From: Perlabentimonas sp034006965
Lineage (GTDB): Bacteria; Bacteroidota; Bacteroidia; Bacteroidales; Tenuifilaceae
NCBI GenBank assembly: GCA_034006965.1
Contig: JAVERU010000085.1
Coordinates: forward strand, 1-13,381
DNA length: 13,381 bases
Direction: 5' to 3'
Positions 1 to 7,720 of the stretch are shown here, in pieces. The notes beneath the pieces were generated by a model. That model was not told where the DNA came from. It did no database searches and saw nothing but the letters and a program-made list of their open reading frames with translations. The first letter of the stretch is position 1. Every line of letters starts with the position of its first letter. Made by a program: the position numbers and the translations under genes.

Positions 1-145
1 ACGATAGCAACTCCCCCTGCTCATAGGGCATTATCGATATCTCTTCATCTGCCAGTTCGAATCGAGCAGTTTCTATTGGATCCTCGTTGCAGCATGAGTT
101 AAAGAGTGACAGTGAGAATATGATCAACGAAAGTTTTAGTCGCAT
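1..145 (-). CDS. Partial lipoprotein, N-terminal 48 residues, second gene of the B12-riboswitch unit
   Basis: The reading frame starts at the ATG complementary to 143-145 and runs off the left edge, so only the N-terminus is visible. It begins MRLKLSLIIF and has a hydrophobic stretch ending in a lipobox-like LFNSC, with Cys18 and Cys19 as candidate lipidation sites, followed by NEDPIE. This indicates a signal-peptidase II lipoprotein, and the acidic residues just after the Cys fit surface export in Bacteroidota. The gene lies 77 nt downstream of the DUF4465 lipoprotein on the same strand and is probably co-transcribed from the cobalamin riboswitch. I do not recognise the family from 48 residues. 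A role in B12 or corrinoid capture is inferred from position only. Confidence 0.7.
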   Translation of the reverse strand, partial: MRLKLSLIIFSLSLFNSCCNEDPIETARFELADEEISIMPYEQGELLS

Positions 146-175
146 GGGTTTGGTTTGTAGGATTTAGGGTTTTAG

Positions 176-213
176 CATATCCATTCGGCACCCATAGCTG
201 CCGAATGGATATG
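176..213 (-). other. Perfect 15-bp intercistronic hairpin
   Basis: The arms 176-190 and 199-213 are exactly complementary, with an 8-nt loop at 191-198. The hairpin begins 10 nt past the stop of the DUF4465 gene and lies before the next lipoprotein gene. The sequence that follows on the minus strand (ATGCTAAAACCC) is not a clean U-tract. A full terminator is therefore doubtful. An mRNA-stabilising or attenuating hairpin that sets the ratio of the two lipoproteins is more likely. Confidence 0.6.
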
Positions 214-222
214 CAAGATACA

Positions 223-939
223 TTAATTCATGTATGTATACACCAAATCATCCATACAGAAGTAGGCTGGGGTGTTTATACCAAATTCACCAACATCGGA
301 AGAGGTGAGATGGAAAACGATTTTGGTTACACCTTTTAATCCCCTTAAATCAATTTTTGTCCAGTCGTCAACTATTACGCTTGCCGAGTTTCTAAAGTCA
401 GCAAGGTAAAACATCTCCTGCCCTAATATTTCTTCGTCACTATTAAACCCAACTATGGTTAGTAAAAACCAATCGCCATCCTCAAACTTGCGAGTATAAT
501 CATCGCCATTAAGGATAGAATGGTAAGCGTAGGTTGAGTTGGTAATTTTAACGCTTTGTAGGTTAACCGCTGTAATAAAGGTGATGTTGGCTACAGTACC
601 AGTTACGTAAGATACTGCGTAATTATTACCAGCATTAGGCTCCGATGCAACGTATGCGCTGTACTGGTTGCTCCAACCTGCTGTTTCAGTATCGGTAACG
701 TTGCTGATGGCAAAGCCCGACCATGCACCCCAGTTTGAGTCGTAGCTATTGTTGAAGCTGGCCATGCCTAGCACCATCTCACCAGCACCGTCGGAGCCAT
801 TCCAATAGCTTTCGGGCTCTAGGGCTACCGATTGGAAATCGATTACTTCAGTAGTAAAATCATCTTTCTCTGAGCATGACGACAGAGCAATTACAAGCAC
901 CATTAGCGCTAGCGTAGAACATTTTAGAAAACTTTTCAT
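223..939 (-). CDS. DUF4465-type lipoprotein under B12 riboswitch control
   Basis: A 238-residue secreted protein. Residues 1-21 form a lipoprotein signal with lipobox ALSSC (Cys22), followed by SEKDDF. That acidic stretch resembles the lipoprotein export signals that place proteins on the outer face of the Bacteroidota outer membrane. The body contains SYWNGSDGAGEM, a Trp/Gly/Asn-rich section (SNWGAWSGFAISN), and a C-terminal DDLVYTY ending, all of which I recognise as the DUF4465 pattern. No membrane segments follow the signal. The riboswitch at about 1070-1222 lies upstream on the same strand, so expression should fall when cobalamin is plentiful. From memory, DUF4465-like lipoproteins of Bacteroides (the BtuH group) bind B12 at the cell surface. 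Applying that here is inference from family and riboswitch. The start at 939 places the signal peptide correctly. Confidence 0.85.
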   Translation of the reverse strand: MKSFLKCSTLALMVLVIALSSCSEKDDFTTEVIDFQSVALEPESYWNGSDGAGEMVLGMASFNNSYDSNWGAWSGFAISNVTDTETAGWSNQYSAYVASEPNAGNNYAVSYVTGTVANITFITAVNLQSVKITNSTYAYHSILNGDDYTRKFEDGDWFLLTIVGFNSDEEILGQEMFYLADFRNSASVIVDDWTKIDLRGLKGVTKIVFHLTSSDVGEFGINTPAYFCMDDLVYTYMN

Positions 940-1010
940 TTGGTTAAAGATTTAAATGGTTACACATTAAAACCTTCGAACCGTAAAATCAGGGGATTTA
1001 GAAAACCTAT

Positions 1011-1034
1011 TGAAGATTGGTACCAAAATCTTCA
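1011..1034 (-). promoter_or_regulatory. Hairpin in the riboswitch leader, possible expression platform
   Basis: An 8-bp perfect inverted repeat (TGAAGATT at 1011-1018 and AATCTTCA at 1027-1034) lies between the riboswitch aptamer and the DUF4465 start. Its loop contains the palindrome GGTACC. It is not followed by a strong U-tract, so it may be part of an alternative fold rather than a stand-alone terminator. A leader of about 130 nt from aptamer to start codon leaves room for translational control. Confidence 0.35.
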
Positions 1035-1069
1035 GCTTTTATTCCCGAAAGCTTACAGTTGAGGCTTGT

Positions 1070-1222
1070 TCATCGGCAGGTCTTCTGGCTTACTCCCCGC
1101 TAGGGCGGCCTTCCCATCCGCCAGTTGGCGGACAGTGGCAAGGTTGCCTAGCAGTTGAATGGAGATTACAGCAGCGGGTACTGCTCCCGATTTGCACGGG
1201 ATTCCCTTAACCGCAAACGGGG
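1070..1222 (-). ncRNA. Cobalamin (B12) riboswitch aptamer
   Basis: Read on the minus strand, the segment shows the ordered conserved blocks of the AdoCbl/cobalamin riboswitch. These are GGTTAAGGGAATCC, then GTGCAAATCGGGAGCAGT, then ACCCGCTGCTGTAA, then GCCACTG, a variable hairpin, then GGGAAGGC, and finally GAGTAAGCCAGAAGACCTGCC near 1074-1097. The variable hairpin is a TCCGCC/GGCGGA stem at 1117-1132. The class is established knowledge (Rfam Cobalamin); the exact ends are approximate. It faces the DUF4465 and second lipoprotein genes. The B12-box core CCAGAAGACCTGCC is intact, so it is probably functional. Confidence 0.95.
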
Positions 1223-1230
1223 CAAATGTA
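1223..1230 (-). promoter_or_regulatory. Bacteroidota -7 element for the riboswitch transcript
   Basis: The minus-strand sequence TACATTTG matches the Bacteroidota -7 consensus TAnnTTTG. Initiation would fall about 7 nt later, near 1216, immediately before the first conserved riboswitch block. I found no clear TTTG -33 element at the expected distance, so the call rests on the -7 match and its position. Confidence 0.5.
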
Positions 1231-1447
1231 AGTATTTTTCGCTTTGCTTAGTGGAAATGATATAAATTTTTATGAATTTTGCCAGCTCAAATATTTGCTT
1301 ACCATTAAAATTTACTTCAGACGAAATGATATCGATGCAAACCGATATTTTGTTCCTTAGTTTGGTGTAAGCCGACATAAAGTTATCTTTTTGAGAATAT
1401 TAAATGAAACCTAAGGTTTTGTTTAAACCCTTTTGAGAAAAAGTTGT

Positions 1448-1455
1448 TAACTTTG
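1448..1455 (+). promoter_or_regulatory. -7 element upstream of fhs
   Basis: TAACTTTG matches TAnnTTTG and lies 52 nt before the fhs start codon. TTTTG runs occur upstream (1417-1421 and 1431-1435), but neither is at the usual 19-20 nt spacing. The stretch from 940 to 1507 holds this element plus the riboswitch and its leader on the other strand. I see no gene in it. Confidence 0.45.
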
Positions 1456-1507
1456 GTAATAGCGCTATTGTTGAATTTTTTAAAAACACTCATTAACATA
1501 AATAGTT

Positions 1508-3178
1508 ATGAAATCGGACATTGAAATTGCTCATGAGGGCACCATGCAACCCATTATTGAGATTGCGGCAAAGCTTGGAATTGATCAGGATGACCTGATA
1601 CCCTACGGTAAGTATAAGGCCAAGTTACCCCTTAAGCTAATTGATAGGAACAAGTTGGACAAGAACATGTTGGTCCTTGTTTCGGCTATTTCTCCAACAC
1701 CAGCTGGTGAGGGGAAAACTACGGTATCGATTGGTTTGTCGCAGGCGCTAAACCGAATTGGCAAGAAAACAACGGTTGTGCTGAGGGAACCTTCACTAGG
1801 CCCGGTATTCGGTATTAAGGGGGGTGCAACTGGTGGTGGATATTCGCAGGTGCTTCCTATGGAAGACATCAACATGCATTTCACTGGCGATTTCTCTGCC
1901 GTTGAGAAGGCTCACAACCTATTGGCTGCCATTATCGATAATAACATTCAAAGTAAGACTCGTTCGCTAAATATCGACCCTCGAACTGTGCATTGGAAAA
2001 GGGTAATGGATATGAACGACCGCTCGTTGCGTCACATCATTGTTGGGCTTGGTGGAACAACTTCGGGTATACCACGCGAAACAGGCTTCGACATTACAGC
2101 GGCATCGGAGGTTATGGCTATTCTTTGTTTGGCCGAAGACCTTGAGGATTTGAAGAAAAGGTTAGGGAACATCTTTGTAGGCTTTACGTTCGACAAAAAG
2201 CCAATTTATGCCCGTGACCTTAAAGCCGAAGGCGCTATGGCCGCATTGCTTAAAGATGCTATGCTTCCCAACTTGGTTCAGACCCTGGAGAACACACCAG
2301 CCATTATCCACGGTGGCCCATTTGCTAACATAGCGCAGGGCACAAATACCGTTGTTGCCACCAAAATGGGACTCTCGCTAAGTGAGTACGTGGTAACTGA
2401 AGCAGGTTTTGGGTTCGACCTTGGAGCCGAGAAGTTTCTTGACATTAAGTGCCAGTCATCTGGCCTTTGGCCCAATGCCGTTGTGCTGGTGGCCACCATT
2501 CGTGCGCTTAAATACCATGGTGGTGTGCCTGTTAAAGAGGTTTCAAAACCCAATGTTGAGGCGCTTAAGAAGGGCATAAGCAATATGCAGAAGCATATTG
2601 AGAATATGTACCAATTCGGTATTTGCCCCATAGTAGCAATTAATCGATTCACTTCCGATACCGAAGAGGAGATAGAGTTTGTGAAAAAAACAGCTGAGGA
2701 TATGAACGTTCCTGTGTCGGTTGTGGATGTTTGGGGTAAGGGGGGCGAGGGAGCCATCGATTTAGCTGAGAAGGTGGCCAAAATAGCACCCAATTGCCTA
2801 TCGCAACGCCAAGGCCTATACGAGTGGGAATGGACTCCAGAGAAGAAGATTGAAACCATTGCTAAAAATATATACGGAGCCGAGGCGGTTGACTATACGC
2901 AGCAGGCTAGGAGCGACCTTAAGAAGGTGTACGACCTAGGTCTCGATAAGATTGCTGTTTGCATGGCCAAAACGCAGAAGTCGCTTTCCGATAACCCCGA
3001 TTTGTTGGGTCGCCCAAAGGATTTTGTGGTTACCGTAAGGCAAATTGAGGTAGCAGCCGGAGCTGGGTTCATAGTGCCTATCACCGGACAGATTATGCGT
3101 ATGCCTGGTCTGCCAGCCGAACCCGCATCAGAAAAAATAGATGTTGATAACGAGGGCAATATCACAGGTCTATTCTAA
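1508..3178 (+). CDS. fhs: Formate-tetrahydrofolate ligase
   Basis: A 556-residue cytoplasmic enzyme of the family's usual length. It makes 10-formyltetrahydrofolate from formate, THF and ATP, feeding one-carbon metabolism. The nucleotide-binding loop is TPAGEGKTT (residues 64-72). It is followed by family signatures that include VVLREPSLGPVFGIKGGATGGGYSQV (given here as position about 85-110), a HGGPFANIAQG segment, and an intact C-terminus with MPGLPAEPASEKI. The start at 1508 gives the conserved N-terminal IAHE...I.EIA.KLGI segment. It appears to be a single-gene unit with its own -7 element and a strong terminator 62 nt after the stop. In an anaerobe it could also salvage formate or support purine synthesis. 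Nothing in the window points to a complete Wood-Ljungdahl pathway. Confidence 0.97.
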   Translation: MKSDIEIAHEGTMQPIIEIAAKLGIDQDDLIPYGKYKAKLPLKLIDRNKLDKNMLVLVSAISPTPAGEGKTTVSIGLSQALNRIGKKTTVVLREPSLGPVFGIKGGATGGGYSQVLPMEDINMHFTGDFSAVEKAHNLLAAIIDNNIQSKTRSLNIDPRTVHWKRVMDMNDRSLRHIIVGLGGTTSGIPRETGFDITAASEVMAILCLAEDLEDLKKRLGNIFVGFTFDKKPIYARDLKAEGAMAALLKDAMLPNLVQTLENTPAIIHGGPFANIAQGTNTVVATKMGLSLSEYVVTEAGFGFDLGAEKFLDIKCQSSGLWPNAVVLVATIRALKYHGGVPVKEVSKPNVEALKKGISNMQKHIENMYQFGICPIVAINRFTSDTEEEIEFVKKTAEDMNVPVSVVDVWGKGGEGAIDLAEKVAKIAPNCLSQRQGLYEWEWTPEKKIETIAKNIYGAEAVDYTQQARSDLKKVYDLGLDKIAVCMAKTQKSLSDNPDLLGRPKDFVVTVRQIEVAAGAGFIVPITGQIMRMPGLPAEPASEKIDVDNEGNITGLF

Positions 3179-3240
3179 GTGTATGTTCTATTAGATTGTA
3201 TTGAAACACTCTGGTAGTTCTTTCTTAACCATATCGAAGG

Positions 3241-3273
3241 ATGGGTTGCGAGTTTATGGCAACCCATTTTTTT
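3241..3273 (+). terminator. Intrinsic terminator after fhs
   Basis: The stem ATGGGTTGC (3241-3249) pairs with GCAACCCAT (3259-3267) across a 9-nt loop and runs directly into a seven-T tract. This is a textbook rho-independent terminator. Confidence 0.9.
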
Positions 3274-3349
3274 GTTACTTCCTTTACACTTCTCTTAGTT
3301 GGCCTAATGTTTGCATCCAAAAATAATTTTTTAACCCAAACTTTTAAAA

Positions 3350-3357
3350 TAACTTTG
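3350..3357 (+). promoter_or_regulatory. -7 element upstream of the outer-membrane protein gene
   Basis: TAACTTTG matches TAnnTTTG and sits 26 nt before the start codon at 3384. The -33 region is T-rich (3327-3332) but has no TTTG at ideal spacing. Confidence 0.5.
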
Positions 3358-3383
3358 CCCACACGGACAAACTCTTACGCAAT

Positions 3384-4058
3384 ATGAAAACTAAAGGTGC
3401 TATATTATCTGCTCTAATCGCAATTTTTATGCTAACCTCAATGGAGTTAAAAGCACAATACATCGCCTTTGGCGTGTATGGCGAACCTCAGCTATCGTGG
3501 TATAGGTCTGATACCAAGGCCTTCTCATCCAACGGGCCAGTTGTGGGTTTTAATGCAGGTTTTAGTCTCGAGAGATATTTTGCCGACAGGTATGCCATAA
3601 CCACGGGTGCATCCATAGCCAATGTTGGTGGTAATATTGTATTCAACAATACCGGCGACTCCATTGTTACCCTCGATGACGTGTATCAGGTAAATCAGGG
3701 GGCAAGCGTTAAGGTTAAAGGGCAGTACATCAGTATACCTTTGGGGCTTAAGTTTAAAACAAACGAGATTGGGTACACCACCTTTTATGCCAATCTGGGT
3801 TTAAAAGCAAATGTTAGGCTTAAGGGCTTTGCATGGATTGAGGAGATGGATGTTGACCGTGAGGTGCTCGACAAAGCACAAATGCAATTTGCATATTTAT
3901 CGTACTATTTCGGAGCAGGTGTTCAGTATTCACTTGGCGGTCCATCATCAATACTTGCGGGGCTAACGTTCTCCAATGGGCTTACCCATCCGCTTAAAGA
4001 GTCGTACAAAGGGCTGAATGTAGGTACTTTTGGGCTCAAAGTGGGGTTAGTTTTTTAA
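3384..4058 (+). CDS. Outer-membrane beta-barrel protein, PorT/OMP_b-brl-like
   Basis: A 224-residue protein with a Sec signal peptide (residues 1-24, hydrophobic ILSALIAIFMLT, cleavage after LKA before Gln25). The rest is made of alternating aromatic/hydrophobic beta-strands typical of small eight-stranded barrels. Examples are VVGFNAGFSLERYFADRYAI, YISIPLGLKFKT, FYANLGLKANVRL and YYFGAGVQYSLGG. The terminal strand FGLKVGLVF ends in Phe, the usual outer-membrane insertion signal. This fits the PorT / outer-membrane beta-barrel families common in Bacteroidota. Specific function cannot be assigned. It has its own promoter-like element and lies 27 nt before the next membrane-protein gene, so co-transcription with it is possible. 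Confidence 0.8.
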   Translation: MKTKGAILSALIAIFMLTSMELKAQYIAFGVYGEPQLSWYRSDTKAFSSNGPVVGFNAGFSLERYFADRYAITTGASIANVGGNIVFNNTGDSIVTLDDVYQVNQGASVKVKGQYISIPLGLKFKTNEIGYTTFYANLGLKANVRLKGFAWIEEMDVDREVLDKAQMQFAYLSYYFGAGVQYSLGGPSSILAGLTFSNGLTHPLKESYKGLNVGTFGLKVGLVF

Positions 4059-4085
4059 CTATATTGTTCCAAAACACCCTGTTTT

Positions 4086-4697
4086 ATGGATCATAACGAA
4101 TTGTCTGGGCTGAAGCATGAGCTATCCGTAAAGGCCAAAAATGGAATCGATTTTATTGTTTCAGCAAGTTTAGTTTGGATTCTCATTACCATCATCTGGA
4201 GCCTACCGTTCGATTCGTATAGCAAGAGCGTTCTAACATTTATGGTGGGTGCGTTAATGCTCCCGTTAGCGTTACTAATGTTGAGATTGATTAAAACCCA
4301 ACGGAAAATTGCAAATTACCCGTTACAACCCCTTGGTTTGTGGCTAAGCTTTGCGCAGCTATTCTTCATCCCATTTCTGATTTTTATGCAAATTAAAATG
4401 CCTAGCCATTTTATTATGACCTATGCTATCATCACAGGGGCATATCTGTTTCCATACGCCTGGTTTTACAACGAAATATCATACGCAGTTGGAGCAGGGG
4501 TAATTTCTGTAGGCTCGTTAATTTTAGGCTCAGCGCTCGATACGTCCAAGCTCTACTTTAGCCCCCTTGTTGCAGCCTTGTCATGGGTCTTGTTGGCCAT
4601 AGTTTTAGCCGGTTCGTGTCGTAAAAAAGTTAAAGCAGCAAATTATTTGGTAGCACAACATCTTTGTAACTATGAAAATTGCACTAGCACAGCTTAA
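4086..4697 (+). CDS. Six-helix integral membrane protein, DUF7010-like
   Basis: A 203-residue inner-membrane protein with about six hydrophobic segments, near residues 22-40, 48-68, 84-103, 108-126, 131-149 and 158-176. The N-terminal cytoplasmic-looking segment (ELSVKAKNGIDFIVSASLVW) resembles the start of small membrane proteins annotated as DUF7010, which I hold with moderate confidence. There is no transport or catalytic motif. Its last 26 nt overlap the start of nadE in another reading frame, so the two genes are likely translationally coupled and co-transcribed. Involvement in NAD precursor traffic would be speculation from that overlap. Confidence 0.75.
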   Translation: MDHNELSGLKHELSVKAKNGIDFIVSASLVWILITIIWSLPFDSYSKSVLTFMVGALMLPLALLMLRLIKTQRKIANYPLQPLGLWLSFAQLFFIPFLIFMQIKMPSHFIMTYAIITGAYLFPYAWFYNEISYAVGAGVISVGSLILGSALDTSKLYFSPLVAALSWVLLAIVLAGSCRKKVKAANYLVAQHLCNYENCTSTA

Positions 4698-6324
4698 CTA
4701 TACTGTAAACCACTTTGATCTGAATGTTCACAAGATTACCGAGGCCATAGCATTTGCCAAGCAGCAAGGAGCAGAACTAGTGGTTTTCTCCGAGCTGGCC
4801 ATATGTGGTTATGCCCCTCAAGATCTGCTAACTCACCCCGATTTTATTGAACGTTGCATAGAGTCAATGGGCAGAGTAGCAAAGGTGTGCCATGGTATTG
4901 CAGCAATTTTGGGCGGACCAAGCTACAACGAAAATCCAGTGGGTAAACCCCTGTTTAACTCAGCATTCTTCCTTAATGATGGTGAAATTCAAAGCATCCA
5001 TAGCAAGGCGTTACTCCCAACGTATGATATATTTGATGAGTACAGATACTTTGAGCCCAATGGGCGATTTCATGTAGCTGAGCTAAACGGAAAGCGTTTG
5101 GCCATTACAGTTTGTGAAGATGTTTGGGACGATCAACCACCCTCATCGGGTATGGGTAGGGGCAAGCTATACTCCACATCACCCATGCAGGAGCTGGCCA
5201 AGCAGAGCCCCGATATTATTATTAATGTGGCGGCATCGCCCTTTGCCTGCGGAAACTTAAGCCGAAGGCTTACGGTGTTTCAGGGGAATGTAAAACGATT
5301 TGGAATTCCGTTGGTATCTGTAAACCAAGTTGGCGCTAATACCGACCTGGTTTTCGATGGCCGATCGTTGGCATTAAATGGCAATGGTACAGTAGCCCTA
5401 ACCTTGAAGGGCTTTGAGGAGGATATTCAAGTTATTGACGCTGATGATCTCGCTAAAAACCTGAGGCAGCAAAAGGTTCAGCAAGAGGATTGTATTCCTC
5501 AGGTTCATGATGCGCTGGTACTTGGAGTCCGTGATTACTTCAACAAGTTGGGCTTTTCAAAAGCTACCTTGGGGCTTTCGGGAGGTATTGACTCGGCCGT
5601 TACGTTGGCGATTGCACAGCGTGCGCTAGGCTCAGAAAATATCAGGGTGTTAATGCTTCCATCGCAGTACTCATCCAATCATTCCATTGAGGATGCCCGG
5701 GTGCTCGCACAAAATCTTAATATACAGTATGATATAGTTAGTATTGAGGACACGTTCAATACTTTACGTAGTAGCCTAGGCCATATTTTCGAAGGTCAAC
5801 CAGAAAACCTGACCGAGGAGAATATCCAGGCTCGCATAAGAGGTGTAATGCTAATGGCGCTCTCAAATAAGTTTGGTCATTTGCTTCTAAATACATCGAA
5901 TAAGAGTGAAGCTGCTGTGGGATACGGAACACTCTATGGCGATATGTGTGGTGCGCTATCGGTGCTGGGAGATGTATATAAAACACAAGTTTTTGAGCTT
6001 GCTCATTACATCAATAAGAATCAGGAGATTATACCTGTAAACTCCATAACCAAACCACCATCGGCAGAGCTAAGGCCAAACCAAAAGGACTCCGATTCGC
6101 TGCCCGATTACGATGTGCTTGATAGGATATTGTTTCAGTACATCGAAGAGCATAAGTCGCAGGAGGAAATTATCGCAATGGGATTCGATGGTGATGTGGT
6201 TACCAAAACGCTTAGGATGGTTAATATAAGCGAGTATAAACGTTTTCAGTCTGCACCAATCCTTAGGGTTTCGTCCAAAGCGTTTGGCTCTGGACGTCGT
6301 ATGCCGCTCGTGGCAAAATACTAG
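4672..6324 (+). CDS. nadE: Glutamine-dependent NAD+ synthase
   Basis: A 550-residue two-domain enzyme that makes NAD+ from deamido-NAD+, ATP and glutamine. The N-terminal nitrilase-type glutaminase domain (about 1-260) shows the catalytic triad Glu41 (FSELAICGY), Lys112 (HSKALLP) and Cys148 (ITVCEDVWD). The C-terminal synthetase domain carries the PP-loop SGGIDS at residues 303-308, plus NTSNKSEAAVGYGTLYGDM and KPPSAELRP signatures further on. The start ATG at 4672 sits inside the end of the preceding membrane-protein gene and gives the conserved N-terminus MKIALAQLNY. Both domains are intact. The synthetase half therefore probably receives ammonia through an internal tunnel, as in other members of this bidomain class. 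Confidence 0.96.
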   Translation: MKIALAQLNYTVNHFDLNVHKITEAIAFAKQQGAELVVFSELAICGYAPQDLLTHPDFIERCIESMGRVAKVCHGIAAILGGPSYNENPVGKPLFNSAFFLNDGEIQSIHSKALLPTYDIFDEYRYFEPNGRFHVAELNGKRLAITVCEDVWDDQPPSSGMGRGKLYSTSPMQELAKQSPDIIINVAASPFACGNLSRRLTVFQGNVKRFGIPLVSVNQVGANTDLVFDGRSLALNGNGTVALTLKGFEEDIQVIDADDLAKNLRQQKVQQEDCIPQVHDALVLGVRDYFNKLGFSKATLGLSGGIDSAVTLAIAQRALGSENIRVLMLPSQYSSNHSIEDARVLAQNLNIQYDIVSIEDTFNTLRSSLGHIFEGQPENLTEENIQARIRGVMLMALSNKFGHLLLNTSNKSEAAVGYGTLYGDMCGALSVLGDVYKTQVFELAHYINKNQEIIPVNSITKPPSAELRPNQKDSDSLPDYDVLDRILFQYIEEHKSQEEIIAMGFDGDVVTKTLRMVNISEYKRFQSAPILRVSSKAFGSGRRMPLVAKY

Positions 6325-6366
6325 GCTTAGCAATTATTTCTTTTTTCTGCTGTAAAACATTTTTAT

Positions 6367-6374
6367 TATCTTTG
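6367..6374 (+). promoter_or_regulatory. -7 element upstream of the Crp/Fnr regulator
   Basis: TATCTTTG matches TAnnTTTG. It is followed by a leader of about 100 nt before the start codon at 6477. Upstream, 6341-6349 is T-rich and ends in CTG, which may serve as a weak -33 region. The rest of the gap between nadE and this gene shows no other feature. Confidence 0.45.
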
Positions 6375-6476
6375 CAAATCTTTTGTATGCCTTTGATTGT
6401 TGCTGTTTGAATAATAGCGTAATAATCAGGTGATTAATTGCAATCGTTTGTTGTACTTTATTAAAATATAATAAGT

Positions 6477-7178
6477 ATGGCCCATCCAACTATAGATATT
6501 CAAAGCGCTTTCGAGGGTGTCTGCTCGCTTTTCCACAATCTTAGAGCTCGCGAGAAAGAGCAACTATTTAGAGGTTTCTCGTGCTCGCACTACCGTAAGG
6601 GTGAGCTTATTTATCGCGATGGTGATGTACCCAAGGGGTTGGTGTGCCTCACTAAAGGCAAAGTTAAGATATTTAAAGAGGGTGTAGGAGGCCGCGATCA
6701 GATAGTTCGCATGGCGAAACCCATTGGTTTTATTGGGTATCGTGCCCTGCTGGCCGATGAGAACCACATAGCCTCGGCTGAAGCGCTGGAGGATTGCATA
6801 ATTGCAACTATCGAAAAGAGCTCGTTTATCAAAATTCTACAGTCGAATGCACCCTTAACATACCATATTCTTAAATCGGTGGCTACCGAGCTGGGAATGT
6901 CCAATAGTCGTACCGTAACGCTTACCCAAAAGCATATTCGTGGCCGCCTTGCCGAATCGTTGGTATTCCTTCGCGATACTTATGGGTTTGAGGATGACAA
7001 CCAAACCCTAAGGGTATACCTTTCGCGAGAAGATTTGGCTAACCTGTCGAATATGACCACATCCAATGCCATTAGAACCCTTTCGGCTTTTGCCAACGAG
7101 AAGATACTTGAGCTCGATGGTCGTCGGGTGAAGATAATTGATCCGTATAAACTCGAGAGGATAAGCGATTTGGGATAA
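6477..7178 (+). CDS. Crp/Fnr-family transcriptional regulator
   Basis: A 233-residue DNA-binding protein. The N-terminal cyclic-nucleotide-binding-like beta-roll (about 25-130) includes KGELIYRDGDVPKGLVCLTKGKVKIF, given here by its position near 41-66. A dimerisation helix lies near 130-160, and a C-terminal winged helix-turn-helix near 180-225 carries SREDLANLSNMTTSNAIRTLS. Cysteines occur at 16, 36, 57 and 107. They do not form the clustered N-terminal pattern of E. coli FNR, so a [4Fe-4S] oxygen sensor of that type is not supported. The ligand is unknown. It lies alone between nadE and a convergent gene, with which it shares a terminator. Confidence 0.9.
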   Translation: MAHPTIDIQSAFEGVCSLFHNLRAREKEQLFRGFSCSHYRKGELIYRDGDVPKGLVCLTKGKVKIFKEGVGGRDQIVRMAKPIGFIGYRALLADENHIASAEALEDCIIATIEKSSFIKILQSNAPLTYHILKSVATELGMSNSRTVTLTQKHIRGRLAESLVFLRDTYGFEDDNQTLRVYLSREDLANLSNMTTSNAIRTLSAFANEKILELDGRRVKIIDPYKLERISDLG

Positions 7179-7197
7179 TTATACATGCAACATAAAG

Positions 7198-7226
7198 CAA
7201 GGGGGGCATTATGTGCCCCCCCCTTG
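7198..7226. terminator. Shared bidirectional terminator
   Basis: A very GC-rich hairpin pairs CAAGGGGGGC (7198-7207) with GCCCCCCCCTTG (7215-7226) around a 7-nt loop. T-rich sequence (TCTTTATG, or GCTTTATG on the other strand) follows on either side. It lies between the convergent Crp/Fnr and DMT-protein genes and can serve both. Confidence 0.8.
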
Positions 7227-7245
7227 TCTTTATGTAATGCAGTGG

Positions 7246-7614
7246 CTATTTTTTAAATATGAAGAATACTGCAAGAACCAGGAATACAAACCCGATTAGG
7301 TGATTCACCCGAAACGATTCCGTTTTAAAAATCAGCAAGGTGAATATCATAAAAACAACAAGGGTAATAACCTCCTGAATTACCTTAAGCTCCACCAGCG
7401 AGAACGGCCCACCATTCCCTTTGAAGCCAATTCTATTGGCTGGAACTTGGAATATGTACTCAAAAAAAGCTATCCCCCAGCTTATCAGAATGATTGAGAA
7501 AAGGCCTAGACCCTGTGACCAGCTCATCTCCTTAAATTTAAGATGGCCGTACCAAGCAAGGGTCATGAAGGTGTTCGATAGCACCAGTAGGATAATTGTG
7601 TAAATTGCACTCAT
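7246..7614 (-). CDS. Small four-helix membrane protein, DMT/DUF486 family
   Basis: A 122-residue inner-membrane protein starting MSAIYTIILLVLSNTFMTLA and continuing WYGHLKF, the recognisable N-terminus of the DUF486/DMT family (PF04342). Four hydrophobic helices lie near residues 3-20, 31-50, 70-95 and 100-119. The segment FEYIFQVPANRIGF between helices 2 and 3 is also characteristic. An open frame extends upstream to 7677, but those 21 residues are charged and atypical. A -7 promoter element lies inside that extension, so the internal ATG at 7614 is chosen. The family has no firm substrate; it is related by fold to small drug/metabolite transporters. Confidence 0.85.
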   Translation of the reverse strand: MSAIYTIILLVLSNTFMTLAWYGHLKFKEMSWSQGLGLFSIILISWGIAFFEYIFQVPANRIGFKGNGGPFSLVELKVIQEVITLVVFMIFTLLIFKTESFRVNHLIGFVFLVLAVFFIFKK

Positions 7615-7633
7615 AGTTTTGCGAAAAAGTGCG

Positions 7634-7641
7634 CAAATATA
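7634..7641 (-). promoter_or_regulatory. -7 element for the DMT-family gene
   Basis: On the minus strand, TATATTTG matches TAnnTTTG, with initiation expected near 7627, 13 nt before the ATG at 7614. This supports the shorter start. A good -33 element was not found. Confidence 0.5.
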
Positions 7642-7720
7642 TGCAAAAAGATATTCCGTTGCCCACTTGTATTTCAAACAATTATTGATCTTATAGCCTT
7701 TTTTTGATATTGAAGATGAT

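Noticed and set aside
1010..1210. Plus-strand 66-residue open frame
   Set aside because: It is antisense to the cobalamin riboswitch and its leader; the composition comes from the RNA structure, with no protein family features.
6477..7178. Oxygen-sensing FNR with a [4Fe-4S] cluster
   Set aside because: The four cysteines (16, 36, 57, 107) are not arranged in the clustered N-terminal pattern needed; only a general Crp/Fnr call is supported.
7615..7677. N-terminal extension of the DMT/DUF486 protein
   Set aside because: A -7 promoter element lies within it, and the residues do not match the family N-terminus, which begins at the internal Met.
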